A stretch of 64,000 bases of DNA from positions 41,094,490 to 41,158,489 of the forward strand of contig NC_092459.1 in NCBI RefSeq assembly GCF_047495875.1, read 5' to 3'. The translations under genes were made by a program, and so were the position numbers. The notes beneath the pieces are model-generated. The model had not been told where the DNA came from, did no database searches, and worked only from the letters and a program-made list of their open reading frames with translations. Of this stretch, positions 25,301-36,951 are shown piece by piece. Position 1 is the first letter of the stretch; each line of letters starts with the position of its first letter. The stretch comes from Pithys albifrons albifrons (Eukaryota; Chordata; Aves; Passeriformes; Thamnophilidae).

Positions 25301-28300
25301 ATCTTTTTGCAGAGTCAAAAATCAGTTTTCAAATTCTCAGGTACAGTATTATTCTCAAATAATTATACAAAGTAACAAAATAAAATGCTCTGAAGGAAAC
25401 CCATGAAATGACTAAAAGATTAACATATCCAGTACTGTGTTCAGCTCTTAAAACCTAGCACATACCTAGGATATGTATCTCAGGAAAAGAAGTTGATTTA
25501 TGAGTTTTGTCAGAAAACAAAATGTCAATCTCTATTTCTTTCTTTCTTATTTTTTTAGAATAGTGCCTTTGTATCACCATCCCTGATGACACTTCCATTT
25601 ATTTTTGGTTTTTTGCCATCACCACTTTAAAAAAGAAAATCATTATCCTCAGTATACCTCTTTTGAGACAGTTCATTCTTTTCTCTCTCATTTCAGCACT
25701 AGCATAAGCTCTTACTCCGATGCCATAGAAAACCTACTTTACATATTTTGATACAGACTTCAGAGATGCAAAAATACTCTCCTATCAGGAGAAAGTAGAT
25801 ATAGGCAGAACCATGTTTGGAACAATAACCACAGGTTATTGAAAAAAAATTATCTGTATGTAAAGAATTTCTTTATTCTTTTTATTTCTTTATTCTCTTA
25901 TATCTACCTTGTTAATCTTCTCTGCTGATGTTAATTTTTCAACTTGTCAAACTCCAGGTAACTGAAGGGTGGTCACAATTGCTGATCCTCCCAAGCTGTG
26001 CTCCTAAAAACTCAGCCTCACTAAAGCTGGCACACCTATGTGCCACATTAAAATAAGGAATTCAAACATCCAAATTTTATTAAGAAAATAATTAAAAGTT
26101 GTACTATAACATTCATAAAGCCTTGCTATCACTGTAGTTACCTGTATTTCAAATGCCATAGCAAATCTATTTGACATTATCACATCAAGTTTCTTTTTCC
26201 ATTGAAATTATTTAGATATGCTTTTTGTTTTAAAGGAGTTTGCCAAAATAAATCATGTTAGTAATCTGGCATGCAATAAAATCAGTGATGCTATTGAACA
26301 AAAAAAAGCATCTTACTGGCAAGGGAATATTAGAATAATAGAAACGCTTTATGAATCTGGAAAATATTATGGTACCATTTGTAGTATTAAGGCTGTATCA
26401 ATAAAGTAATAATATTTTTCAAAATACTTTTCAGAAATGTATCATATTCAAATACAGCAAGTGTCTTCAAAAGGCGAATTAGTAGCAAGCCACAGAGTAC
26501 ATGTTTGCATTTCTACAGTATGAGATTACAGGTACATTTTAAAACCAGAATAACACTTTACAGCTTGTGCATCATAGCAACAGATCTTTTGATGAAGAGT
26601 TAAACCATTTCTACTTAGAAACAGGATTTTCTTAATTGAAAAGGTGACAGTTTTATACAAGACAGACAATAAACTGCTGGTTTGGCATGAAGCACATATT
26701 TTTTACTTACTTTTAGCCATAGCAATAATATTTGTTCCTAAAATTTAAATGAAACAATGTATAAAAGCCTCAGCCAAGGGTTAGAAAATCAAACATTTTG
26801 ATGCAGAAATTTTAAATATTGCATCTGGAATTCTGAAATAATGATAGAATACTAAGTAACCAGCATACTAAAGAAAACTAAGGCAGAACATCAGTGTTGA
26901 ATCTTAACTCCAATATTTTTGTTCACCTGTTATTGCACATATTCGGTCTTCTTTGGACGTCAAATATGAAGACAAACTGCAATTTCTAATATACATTACC
27001 AGCCATTAAAATTTTTGTACCTTGACTTATGTGGTTTTCTTTGTCTTAAGTTAGGACTAATGATTACAGAACTTGTAAACTTTCCTCAGAGAAAATTTCA
27101 AGTATAATTCCTTGGGTAAATGACGAGATTTCAATAAAATTAAAAATGTTTTTTTAAATTATTCCTTTCAGCCCAATCAGCAATTGCAGTTTGTAAAACA
27201 TGTAACTGAAATACACACTAAGACCAAGTTTGGCATTAATGATCCCATATTCTGAATTTGAAATGTGTAATTTATGCGAAAACATCCATACATCTATTCA
27301 GTAGATTTACCTTGTACAATTCTAAAACCAAGAAAACATTACAGGAAAAGAGGGAATATTGATTTTGTAATAATTCCTTCACACAATACAGAGAGGAAAA
27401 AATACATTTGTTATTCAGATCATTAAGCAGTGCTAGTAAAAGGAAACTGAAATAACATGAAACAAAGAAATAAATCCTACCTTGAACACACATTTTAGGT
27501 AAAAAGCTCAAGTAATTTTTCACCAACATCAATTTGTTAGATAAAACACATTTTCACAATCCTGAAGAGGAACTTTCCCTGACCTGAGTTTATTACCTTA
27601 AAGGTACATTTATTTGGCAAAAAGCCTGGCACAAATCCACCTTTATAGTAAGTACAAAAAATATATTTCACTAATGGTTAAGTTGCATGTCAAGTGAGCA
27701 AAGATAATAAATCTAAGCTTGTGCTTACTCCATTTTTTAAATTCTCATTATTGAAACAACCTAGCTGGTGTGTCACTTTTACAAGTAGTAGAACCATAAT
27801 ACTTCAGATTAAATTGGTGTGACCAATCAGCTTCTTATGAACCACCTGTGCTTGTACTGTGGTGAAAACATGGCTCTCCAAACAATAATAAATGCCAAGA
27901 AAAATAGTTATCTACAAAGGGAGTTGGAGTTGGGCTTTGCTTCCTTGCCACTCCTTTGCCCCTTTGCAACTCCTTCCATGGGACACAGTGCACCCTTCTA
28001 CCACTGAACACCAGAGACACTCCCGAGCAGCAGCACAGCACCCCCCATGCCACTGCTCCCAACTCCACAGGGACAGGAAATAAAGAATATGACATGACAC
28101 AGCTGGAGTGAGACTGTGGGGGGAGGTAAAGCAGCAGTTTAGATCATAATTTAGAAAGGAAGGGTAACAAAGCAGAAAAAGGAACAACACAGACAGCAGG
28201 AGAGCACTAATGTCAGGAGTTTGACATGCTATGGTATGCTTTTATGGCTTCTAAATTGTGAAAGGTTGGCCCTTCCTGATCTCATACTGCAGTGCATAAT

Positions 28301-31300
28301 TAGGTAGGAATGTTAGTTACAAAAATTTGGATCTTTGTCAGCTTATCTCATGAGTTTTGTCTTAGCATCTATATTCTTTCAGGCAGTGCTTTCATGACAC
28401 TTGAAAAGTCTGCCTGTGGAATAATTCAACTGATTATGAAGTTAAACTCTTTGGGAAAGCTCTGACCCTTGCAAGGAGGTTCTAACTAAGCTAAATACTT
28501 ACATTGAAAATACCGGCCATAAGATTTCAGATAATACAATAACAAAAGTAGCTTAACTGTGTTATTTCTTTATTCTGGAGTGCAGTGGAAGACGCATCCT
28601 GACTACATTGCCTATCTTAGAAATAAGAACTTCATGTTAATATCTGTATTAGTTTAAGGCATTGCTGCTTCCTTTGCTGTTGGTTCATAGAGATGTTCTC
28701 ATTTTATATAATATTTGTACATGAGAAACAAAAAAATAAAAAGCCTATATATTTAAAATATGGTTAAAATGTGGTTTGTTAGAATTAGTATCTAGAGGAT
28801 TGTATTTCTTTCATCTCTTCTTAGACTGTGTTTATATCAGGTTAAGGAAATGAGAAAATCTAAACCTTAACTAATACTTCAAAATATTTAAAATGCAAGA
28901 TTATTTCAAGTTACATGATCCAGAGGTTTAACTTTTGGCTAGCAGTTCAAAATATAAATGAACTCCTTATGAAGTAAGTTCTGACCTGAAGAGCTTTGAA
29001 GATTGAATTTAACATGTATTCTACAATACATATTACATGGTCAAATATTCCAAACAAACTGCTGGCAAGGTGATCAAAATCACATAGCTCACTAGAAATG
29101 GATAGAGAGATTACTTTTGTGCAAGTGAAAATGTGGACTAAAAAGAGAAGGAATAATAATATTTATAATTTTTAAAACCATCAGGATTTTTCCATAGAAT
29201 AGCAAGTGCTTAGAGAGCTCAATATATAATACTCAAAAAACCACCATCACAGATGGCTTTTTTTTTTCCCTGGGGATTATCAGTTTCATGTGTATTGACT
29301 CATTAAACAGAATGAGTACCTTAATCTATATGTCCAGAATAATTCAATGTCATACAACAAAAACCTTCCACTAATCTCATAGTAAATAGCAGCAAAAGTC
29401 TCAACTTCCTGATAATGCTTTTAGAAGCTCCTAGATATGAAGTATCTACAGCAATGTTTACTGTTATATTTTCCTGCTTTTGCTTACGCTAATTAACCAA
29501 AACTAAAATATGTTGACAGAAAATCTTCATGCTCTTTAACTAACACCAGATAATTGGCAAAAATTTTAGGCATCGACCAAGATTTTTTCTGAGCTTAGAG
29601 ATCTAAAACTGCCATATAGAGACAACAAAAGAAACAAAAAAATATTTGCCCTAACCAAATACATCTTGATCAGGTATGTCTTAACTCAGGCATTGGCAAT
29701 TTCAACCTCTTTTAACTCATGATAAGAAGTGCTATTCAACAGGTTTCAAATCTATAAATCTCACCAATGGAAGCAGGAAGCTGACAAGTTGTGCAGTTGG
29801 ACAAACTTCATAAATTTGTCATCTATTGTTGCAAACTGATATTAAAGTTGAGGGCAGGAATTACATATTTAGGTGTTCTAACATTCAAAATTGTATTTGT
29901 TGTTGATACTTCTATTTGATCTCATGTAAGAAGAATCATATCTAAGAAGTTCTAAAAAAGATTGTTTCTATTCCAAATTTCACTGTAAAACTGAAAAAAA
30001 TACCTCAATAATACACAATCTACAAAGGAGATTTACTCATAAAATTTGTATAAGTTATGAATTTTTCAACATTTACTTTAAACAGTAGATGTGTAAAAAT
30101 CTTCAAACTATTAATTTTAGATATCTATTTTTCTGTCTGAACCATATTTTTTCTTAAATCAGTTACTGCTTATTGACATATTGGTACTTGCAAAAAAGTT
30201 TACAAATTAATAGGTACTATTTATCTCAAGAGGAAGACATTTCATTGCAAGAAGCTGTCATGCTGAATATTCTCATATAAAATGTCGCATTCTATAGTTG
30301 CAGTGGCTCCATTTTTCTATCTAGTTAAGCTATCATTTAATTCATAAACACAGCATTAGGTACTGTCACCTAAGCAGAATAGATTCAGATACTAACTGTA
30401 TTCTGTTTTGAAAGAGTTAAATCTTTAAGTAATACAATCTTTTACTCAGAGTCCTCATAAAGTGTTCTGGGTATATTCTTATTTCCTGTTTTCCCACAAA
30501 GTTGAAAAATTTGTTTCCATGTCATAGGCTAAAGAACTAAGAACCATAAAACCTTCTCCATATGTACATATAGCTTGCTCTTTATGTCTCTGTTCAAATC
30601 AAATCTTCCATTTTTCAACAGATTTGACATATATAATGATTAGTAAAGAGATATATCTGATGGAATACTGCAAGTTCTAGACTGCAAATAACTAATAATA
30701 AATTTAGTTTCCTTACCTCAGCTTTTTCACCATTTTAAATCAGTAAAAGTTAAATGGTAATGTTTGTTTTACTGCCTTTTTCCTCTCTGCCTTTACCTTC
30801 TGTCATTAAAGTTTTACTAATGATGATTTGCCTTTTTCTGTTTAAAGAACCACTTGAGAAGACTTTGCGTTCCACACAGTCTACAACACCACAGTCAATG
30901 CCCCTGAATTGCATCGGGCTGTAAGACCAGTGCAAAATAGTGCAGTCACGAGCCAACCCGCACAAGTAAACATACAGAAGCTCAGGTTCACTACTTCATG
31001 TGATCTTCAGAAAGAGAACAGAATCACTGTAATACTTTAATTTCATGTTAGTGATTCAGATCACAGCTCAAAACCATAAATGACTGAACAGGTAACACCG
31101 AAGGAATTGTGAACTCCAACTCAAGTAGTTCAGATCAGAAATTCCCTGAATTTGAGTCAACATGCAAGGGATTATTTCACTGAACTACACTACCCAATAA
31201 ATATTCTTCAGATTAGCAGTAATTAAACTAACTGTTTGCATTTGCATATCATGTATCACTGAAAAAATTGATAATTTTTCCAGGTTTTTTTGTAACACAA

Positions 31301-31340
31301 CATAAAAACTAATTTAATGTCTTTGAAATTATATACTCAC

Positions 31341-31466
31341 CTCGTCTAAATCTTTAATAAAAACAGTTTTCTCTTCAATACCAATAGGCATTGGTTCACT
31401 ATGAGGGATCTTCACCTCTTCATACATTTTATTGTTTTCTCTCTCAACTGATTCTGGTAAGAACAC
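31341..31466 (-). CDS. ASCC3: ASCC3 coding exon, 126 bp
   Basis: The acceptor is TTTTAG, followed at once by exon bases GTG; the donor is the consensus GTGAGT. It encodes exactly 42 codons in phase 0 at both ends, including LPESVERENNKMYEEVKIPH and FIKDLDE. The segment leads into the first RecA-like domain: in ASCC3 the following residues, IGQLAFKGM, open the next exon. The clean 0-0 phase means that skipping this exon would keep the frame. Confidence 0.95.
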
Positions 31467-32032
31467 CTAAAACAGCGTTACAGGAAAATTAATTCAAAGT
31501 ACGAAAACACAGTGTGTCATTATGTATAACTCAATTAGAACAATGCTTTTTCACTTTCCTTCAAAAAATGAATCTAAAACAAAAGCAAATAGCATTGATT
31601 TATTTTATAGACAGCACTGAATCCCCCAGATGGAAAATGATCTGTTTTACTACCGAGAAAATAGTTCCAAAACCCAAAAAGATAATTCTGTTTTATTAAA
31701 TTTCAGAATCCATTAATTGTAGAATTTCATAAAACATTTTGTTAAAGTCAGTTCAAAGGTATGCAAAAGATCGAAAGACAAAAATAGTATTTTATTGACT
31801 TAAGTGACCCTAGAAATAAAAGCAAATATATTAGTTGAGAACGAGATTACTTCTTTGAGAGTCAAAATAAAAACAGAATATATGGAAGTGTTTAAAACAC
31901 TCTGCAAAGAAGCACTGCTTCATACATTGAACTCTGATAAGGAGGAGACTAAGGGAACAAAGAGAACCTTGCTGCACATTATTCATTGGGAAAGTTATAC
32001 TATTCAAGAAGGGTCATGCACCAAACACGTAC
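31467..32032 (-). other. ASCC3: ASCC3 intron, 566 bp
   Basis: A GT-AG intron in phase 0. The plus-strand open frames over it are shadows with no family resemblance. Confidence 0.85.
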
Positions 32033-32174
32033 CTTTGCACCCCCAATGAATGCTGATGTTTTCATAGCTTCCGCTCGGGAATCATAAACATGTGGATAAT
32101 GAATTTTTTCGATGCTCATCTCTCTCTGTCTACCCAGGACTGGCATACTTCGAGCAGTCAAAAGTGCTAGTTCT
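32033..32174 (-). CDS. ASCC3: ASCC3 coding exon, 142 bp
   Basis: The acceptor is TGCTCACAG and the donor GTACGT. One base completes an Arg codon, then 47 codons end in phase 0. Recognisable residues are EKIHYPHVYDSRAEAMKTSA followed by FIGGAK, a conserved ASCC3 segment just before the helicase core. It lies in the tight exon cluster at 31.3-36.0 kb. No abnormality was seen. Confidence 0.95.
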
Positions 32175-32927
32175 CTGTGAGCAGAAAAATAACTGCAATA
32201 ATTCTGCCCATTTTAGGCTGCCATCACAAAAACTGAGCATAATATATTAAAGTCAGAGCAAGAGTTATGGAAATTTAAGAAAAAAAAATGTTGATAAAAC
32301 AATCAACAAAAACTTTTACAGTGTTATTCTCTGGCACAAGTTAAACCAAATCCTTATAACGCACCGTTTAGATAAAATTCAGAAGTGAATCCAGTAGGTG
32401 CAAGGCTTTCCTAAATGCAGTTTTGCCTCTTTTTGAGCAATACAACATGATTTCACAGTTAGATACCAGTTCCACTATATTTTTCTCAGTACAAAATACA
32501 ACAGCTTATTTGCTCCTTATCCTCTCCCTCCTCTACTACTCCCACTACCTTCGAGCTGACAACACAGAAAATAGTATCCATTAATCTTGAGAGAAAAAAA
32601 GAAAGATAGTTCTGATAGATTTAGTACAGACTTCATAAATCTTAAGCAAGTAGTCTGCATAGAGGAACTAAGAAAGATAGCCTACCCCTCTAATCTGCAT
32701 CTCCAGCCCACATGGATGAGATAAAGAAGATTCTCATTAAGCAGATCACTGCTTTTTTTACCAAATATTAGGTTTACATATTAAAAAAAATTCTACATTT
32801 GTAATAAAATGCGACTTGAAGTCAGAATCACCTAATCACCAAAGCAAACTAAAAGAAAATAAACTATTATGATAAATTGAAGTAGCAATTACAACAGAAG
32901 CATTTTTCAATTTTTGCAATTTATTAC
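32175..32927 (-). other. ASCC3: ASCC3 intron, 753 bp
   Basis: A GT-AG intron in phase 2. No repeat or gene recognised. Confidence 0.85.
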
Positions 32928-33135
32928 CTTTGCATCCGCAGCTCTTTGGGATCAAAGCACATTTGTCCTTCTCCAGAAACTTCTCCATCTTCCCCAGCTT
33001 GTTTTTCTTTTCTGGCATTTCGTTTTTCTTCTCGACGATACTGCTTCATTAACAACTTTTCTTGTTCAGACTGAATTGTAACTTGACAACCATAATTGGG
33101 CTTAGCATTTTCTCCTAAAAACTTCTTGCGTTGTT
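32928..33135 (-). CDS. ASCC3: ASCC3 coding exon, 208 bp
   Basis: The acceptor is TTATTGCAG and the donor GTAATA. Two bases complete the Glu codon opened by the previous exon, 68 codons follow, and two bases (AG) pass to the next exon. Visible residues include FLGENAKPNYGCQVTIQSEQ, a strongly basic and charged stretch (QYRREEKRNARKEKQ), and MCFDPKELR. It matches the charged linker of ASCC3 between the N-terminal domain and the first helicase cassette; the charge pattern suggests a helix or a flexible tether. There are no frameshifts or stops. Confidence 0.95.
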
Positions 33136-35857
33136 CTGCAATAAGTTAACAGGCATGCATCTCTGTAAGTACTGCATTCCATCTTTTTTCCCCAGTTTTA
33201 TTTTAAAGTTTTGCTTTTTGATGCTTGGTTAGAATTTTGTGCTTGTTTGTTTTTTTTTTCCTGTGTGTGTATTTGGAGCGTGTGTTTAAAAATAGTTGAG
33301 ATTTATGTACGCTGTGCAGCAGTTGGCCTCAAGAAATCTAAAAGTACCACCAGCTCATGTCTCAAAGGTAGGACATTTAAAATAAAAAGCACTTCTTCAC
33401 CTCAAAGCAAGGGGATAGGCTAGCAGCAAAAGGAAGGACTTTTTTCCTTTTCTGTATTTATGACAACTTGATCAACAGTTGAAATGCCACTCTGGCACTT
33501 ATTCCTCCTCTTACATATATACACTGACAAGTAGGATGGCGTGAATACAGATTAGACAGGGTGATTTTTTTTTAAACAGCTTCTTCACATAACAATTAGT
33601 GTATATATACTAGATAACATGATTGTATTGAAAGCATACTCACAATGCAATTTCCCTAAATAAGTGAGAACATTTATCCTAGTCTATACAATCACATGAC
33701 TCCTTCCCTCTATGTGGATAAGCAGCAGGATTGAATCAAGAAGAATCAGAAACACAGAACAATTACAGTAAACAATAAATTTAGGGGAGCAGGGAACTCA
33801 AAAAAACACAGTCACATTCACCCTTTCAAAGCCAGTACTGGCCAAAACCAAAGACACAACAAAGTCTTCTGCATACAACAGGCTGCAGGTATTTATCTTG
33901 TTTTCTTTTAACTGTATTGGTGGATTTTACCTCCTGTTTTCAAAATTCTGCAGACTATTAGTTTATGCAGGCTTGACTGAATATTTTATACTTAAATCAG
34001 TTGTTTCACATGTACTTTTGCAGCCAAACTCTGAAGCCAAAAACTTGAAAACCTCTTTTTCATCAAATAAACACACTTGACAATTTGTGCCACTTGGTTT
34101 GAACCTACAACAGTGAAACTCCTACCTCTCACAGCATACATACTGGATAAGGTGACAATAACTTGTTAAAAAGCACTGAAAAAATTCTAATAAACTGTCA
34201 AAACGTCCACATTAATATCATCATGTCTTTAGCTTTAACTCTCTCTCTCTTATATTAAAAGGGGACAACAATGAATGCAATTTCCTGACTAAATTTAATT
34301 CAGACTGAACATACCAGGGCAAAGAAATGTTACTTGATTTGTCTGATAAGCACAACAATCACCTTTACTGTCATAAAAGTAAATTATGTAAGAAATAGTC
34401 AAATAATACAGCATGGTACAAAAATGCAGTACATGTACAGCTCCTTGACTTGTGCTTATTTTCTCAACGCACAAATTACTTAAAGAAATTTCCGCAGAGA
34501 GGAATGATTCCATTCCCCAAATGCAATTTTGGAAAGATAAGACTTCAATCCCCATTAGAAACACCATTTTGATCAACTCAAAAAGAAAATAGCCTTTTCA
34601 AAATTAATAGACTGAATTCAGGGCAGAGCATCTTCAATCTCAGAGAAGATACTCAAATATCACTGATTTCTTTACCACAGTGAAAGGAGGGTTCTCTCAT
34701 CAGTGAAAAAAGCATGCAATCGGTTACGCTTTTCTATTGTCTCAAAAGCATAACATTAAAAACAGTCTTCCTTCACATTCTAGCAGAAATTACTGTGACA
34801 GATTTTACTGATGGCATAATGAAGAATAATTTCATAAAAGCTTCCAAAATACTACTTCTGCTAAGTGAGAAGAAAATATTCATGTAGACAGGAGAAAGAT
34901 ATAATAGTTCCATTTCTACTGAATGTATTTTTAATTTTTTGGTATTTGATTACATGAGAAGGGAAAACTAACAGGACACAAAACCTTGTTATAGAGCAAG
35001 AAATTCCCTTTTGAAATCATGAGCACATAAAACCAGTGGTTGTTCTGATGAGTTTAGACTAACCATCAGCACAGTAAGAGATTAACTTTTAAGCACTGGC
35101 TAATATAACATTTCACTGAGACAAATATATTAAAAAGGGGTCATTTGCATTTTTAAACTATTGTGAGGATACATAAGTCTGTCATTACTAGTTCTATTTA
35201 GATTTTTCTAACTCCATATACTCTGAACATGCAATGTGCTGCATGGTCCTACGTTCATGTAAGATTCACCCCAAGTCACAACCTATATGCTCTCAGATTT
35301 ATTTTTGTCAGAAAAGAAAGCAATAAGTCTTGTTTAAAACCTCAATTTGTCAAACATATATAAAAGCAAAAATCACAGTAAGAAACCTGAATTCCATTTT
35401 TATCTCTCTCACTTATTCATCCTTAACTTTATTTTTTAAGGTCCTTTATTTTTTTCAGAAGTGATTGTTACTGTGCTTTTCCTCCTCAAGGCCTGCATTA
35501 GTTGATAATACAAGTAGACTGGAAGAAGGAAAGCAGATGAGGAATAACAGAAGATCAGGTATTTCCAGAGTAACCCATTAAAACAGAAAAAGTGCAACTG
35601 TTAACACATGAAAAATTTGTACATGCCCACGGGCAGTTGAAAAGTAAATAAACATATGCAATCTGTATTTGTTTCTTCTGTATAATCAGACAACAATTTA
35701 TTTGTTTAAGCCCATAAATACATTCACCCCTTGTACCCCAGCATTTTTTTGCTTGCTTTCTAAACATACATAGACATTTTTACTGTTTGAAATACAACTG
35801 AACAATTAGAGAACTATATTTTATCTGGTTTTGAACAAAAATTTTGTAGTTACCTAC
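33136..35857 (-). other. ASCC3: ASCC3 intron, 2,722 bp
   Basis: A GT-AG intron in phase 1. The sequence is AT-rich, with a short CT run near 34240. I see no recognisable repeat or gene. Confidence 0.85.
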
Positions 35858-35978
35858 CTTGCAGAGCCTGGAACTTGTTATCATTTGGACAAGCCAAAGA
35901 TCTTTCCAGAATCAGAGATCTGTTCTGTAGGAGTTTCTCTATGAGTTCAAAACCTTCAGGGCCTAGCAGTTCAAACAA
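35858..35978 (-). CDS. ASCC3: ASCC3 coding exon, 121 bp
   Basis: The exon follows a long pyrimidine tract and TTTGTAG, and ends before GTAGGT. It enters in phase 0 and leaves one base (G) for the next exon. It encodes 40 residues beginning LFELLGPEGFELIEKLLQNR, which continue directly from the GDELQNE end of the preceding exon. The segment is a predicted helical part of the ASCC3 N-terminal region and has no catalytic motif. Phase and sequence both fit the neighbouring exons, so I regard this as certain despite its small size and the 21.7 kb intron before it. Confidence 0.95.
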
Positions 35979-36635
35979 CTACAAAAAAAACAAAGTCATT
36001 AGTCAAATTAATGTAAATTTATATATAGAACTGTAGTATTTCTATCTCTGGCAACATCATATCTGTTGATAATGACAAATATTTAACAAATTAATGAATG
36101 TCAATGCCTAATAATTCAACTGAAAGGGTATAACTTCTAATAGTCAATCAGGTTCTCTATTACAAAAAGAGAAAATTACAGAAAGTCTTCAGCTGGAAAT
36201 ATTTAAAAATCTGTGGATTTTGTTTATTAAGCAAAATCAATTTGTCTTCGAGATTCTTGTATAAAATTTACCTCTTCTCGAGTCTAAACTTAGTCTTTCT
36301 TTATGGTTAGTTATGTATTCTGTAAATTTACTCCTTCCCAATCTATGTAGATAAATCAAGAGAACCAATGTTTCTTCATAGAAGTCAGGTAACTAGGAAC
36401 CTATTCCCATTTCAGTGAGCAAGAGATACAGCCTACTGCATTTTCACAGTCACATCCTACAAAAAGGAAATTAAAAGTCATAGACATGGAGTACAGCAGG
36501 AATAGAAACAGTTAAGATGACACTAGTATTAACTTCAATCTGTAATACTTGCACATACAATCCTATGTGCAAGTGTGTGCAATTCAAACACATAATGTAG
36601 CTGATGTACACTAAACAGAATTCTGTACCAGTAAG

Positions 36636-36951
36636 TGTGGGGGGTCACCCTTTTTTGGCTAATGTAGATTAGCTTAGCGGCAGTCGAGGAGGCAGAGACA
36701 CTCAGGCTTCAGCGTGATCAGAAGGCTCACCGAAGACAAAGGACTTTATTTTTAGTAACAGCTTCACTTTTATCTACTCCTACATATAACATGCCAGTAC
36801 ACTATTGGTCAGTAGTTCACCTAACATACATGGAAAGGTTCTACTGGTTACAAGGCATCCACATTCTACAGGTGTCCCTCTGGTCCATAAGGATGCACTC
36901 ATCAATCACCTCAGACCTTAAGAGATCCACACACACACTGTCACCCCCACA
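36636..36951 (-). mobile_element. Solo LTR of an endogenous retrovirus
   Basis: The 316-bp unit begins TGTGGGGG and ends CCCCCACA, a perfect 8-bp terminal inverted repeat of the TG...CA type. It is flanked by the 6-mers AGTAAG (36630-36635) and AATAAG (36952-36957), a target duplication with one substitution. Read on the minus strand it has LTR order: a CCAAT-like box in GACCAATAG, a TATA-like GTAGATAAAAG, then AATAAA, then a short GC-richer end. There are no internal viral genes, so it is a recombination remnant. A six-base duplication fits alpha- or beta-like avian ERVs. It lies in the same sense as ASCC3. Confidence 0.82.

Larger units (their letters stand above)
12360..31340 (-). other. 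ASCC3: ASCC3 intron, 19.0 kb
   Basis: A GT-AG intron in phase 0. It holds one complete 5S-derived SINE (16496-16800, same strand as the gene), an antisense CR1 piece (about 18612-18835), a short AT microsatellite near 18868 and a T/G-rich tract near 19280. A GC-richer patch at 27900-28140 has overlapping open frames on both strands, but I cannot assign it. Nothing else was recognised. Confidence 0.85.

Noticed and set aside
27835..28190. Cluster of overlapping open frames on both strands in a GC-richer patch
   Set aside because: Stops are rare here because of composition. The translations are unrelated to known proteins. It may be an old repeat, but I cannot name it.
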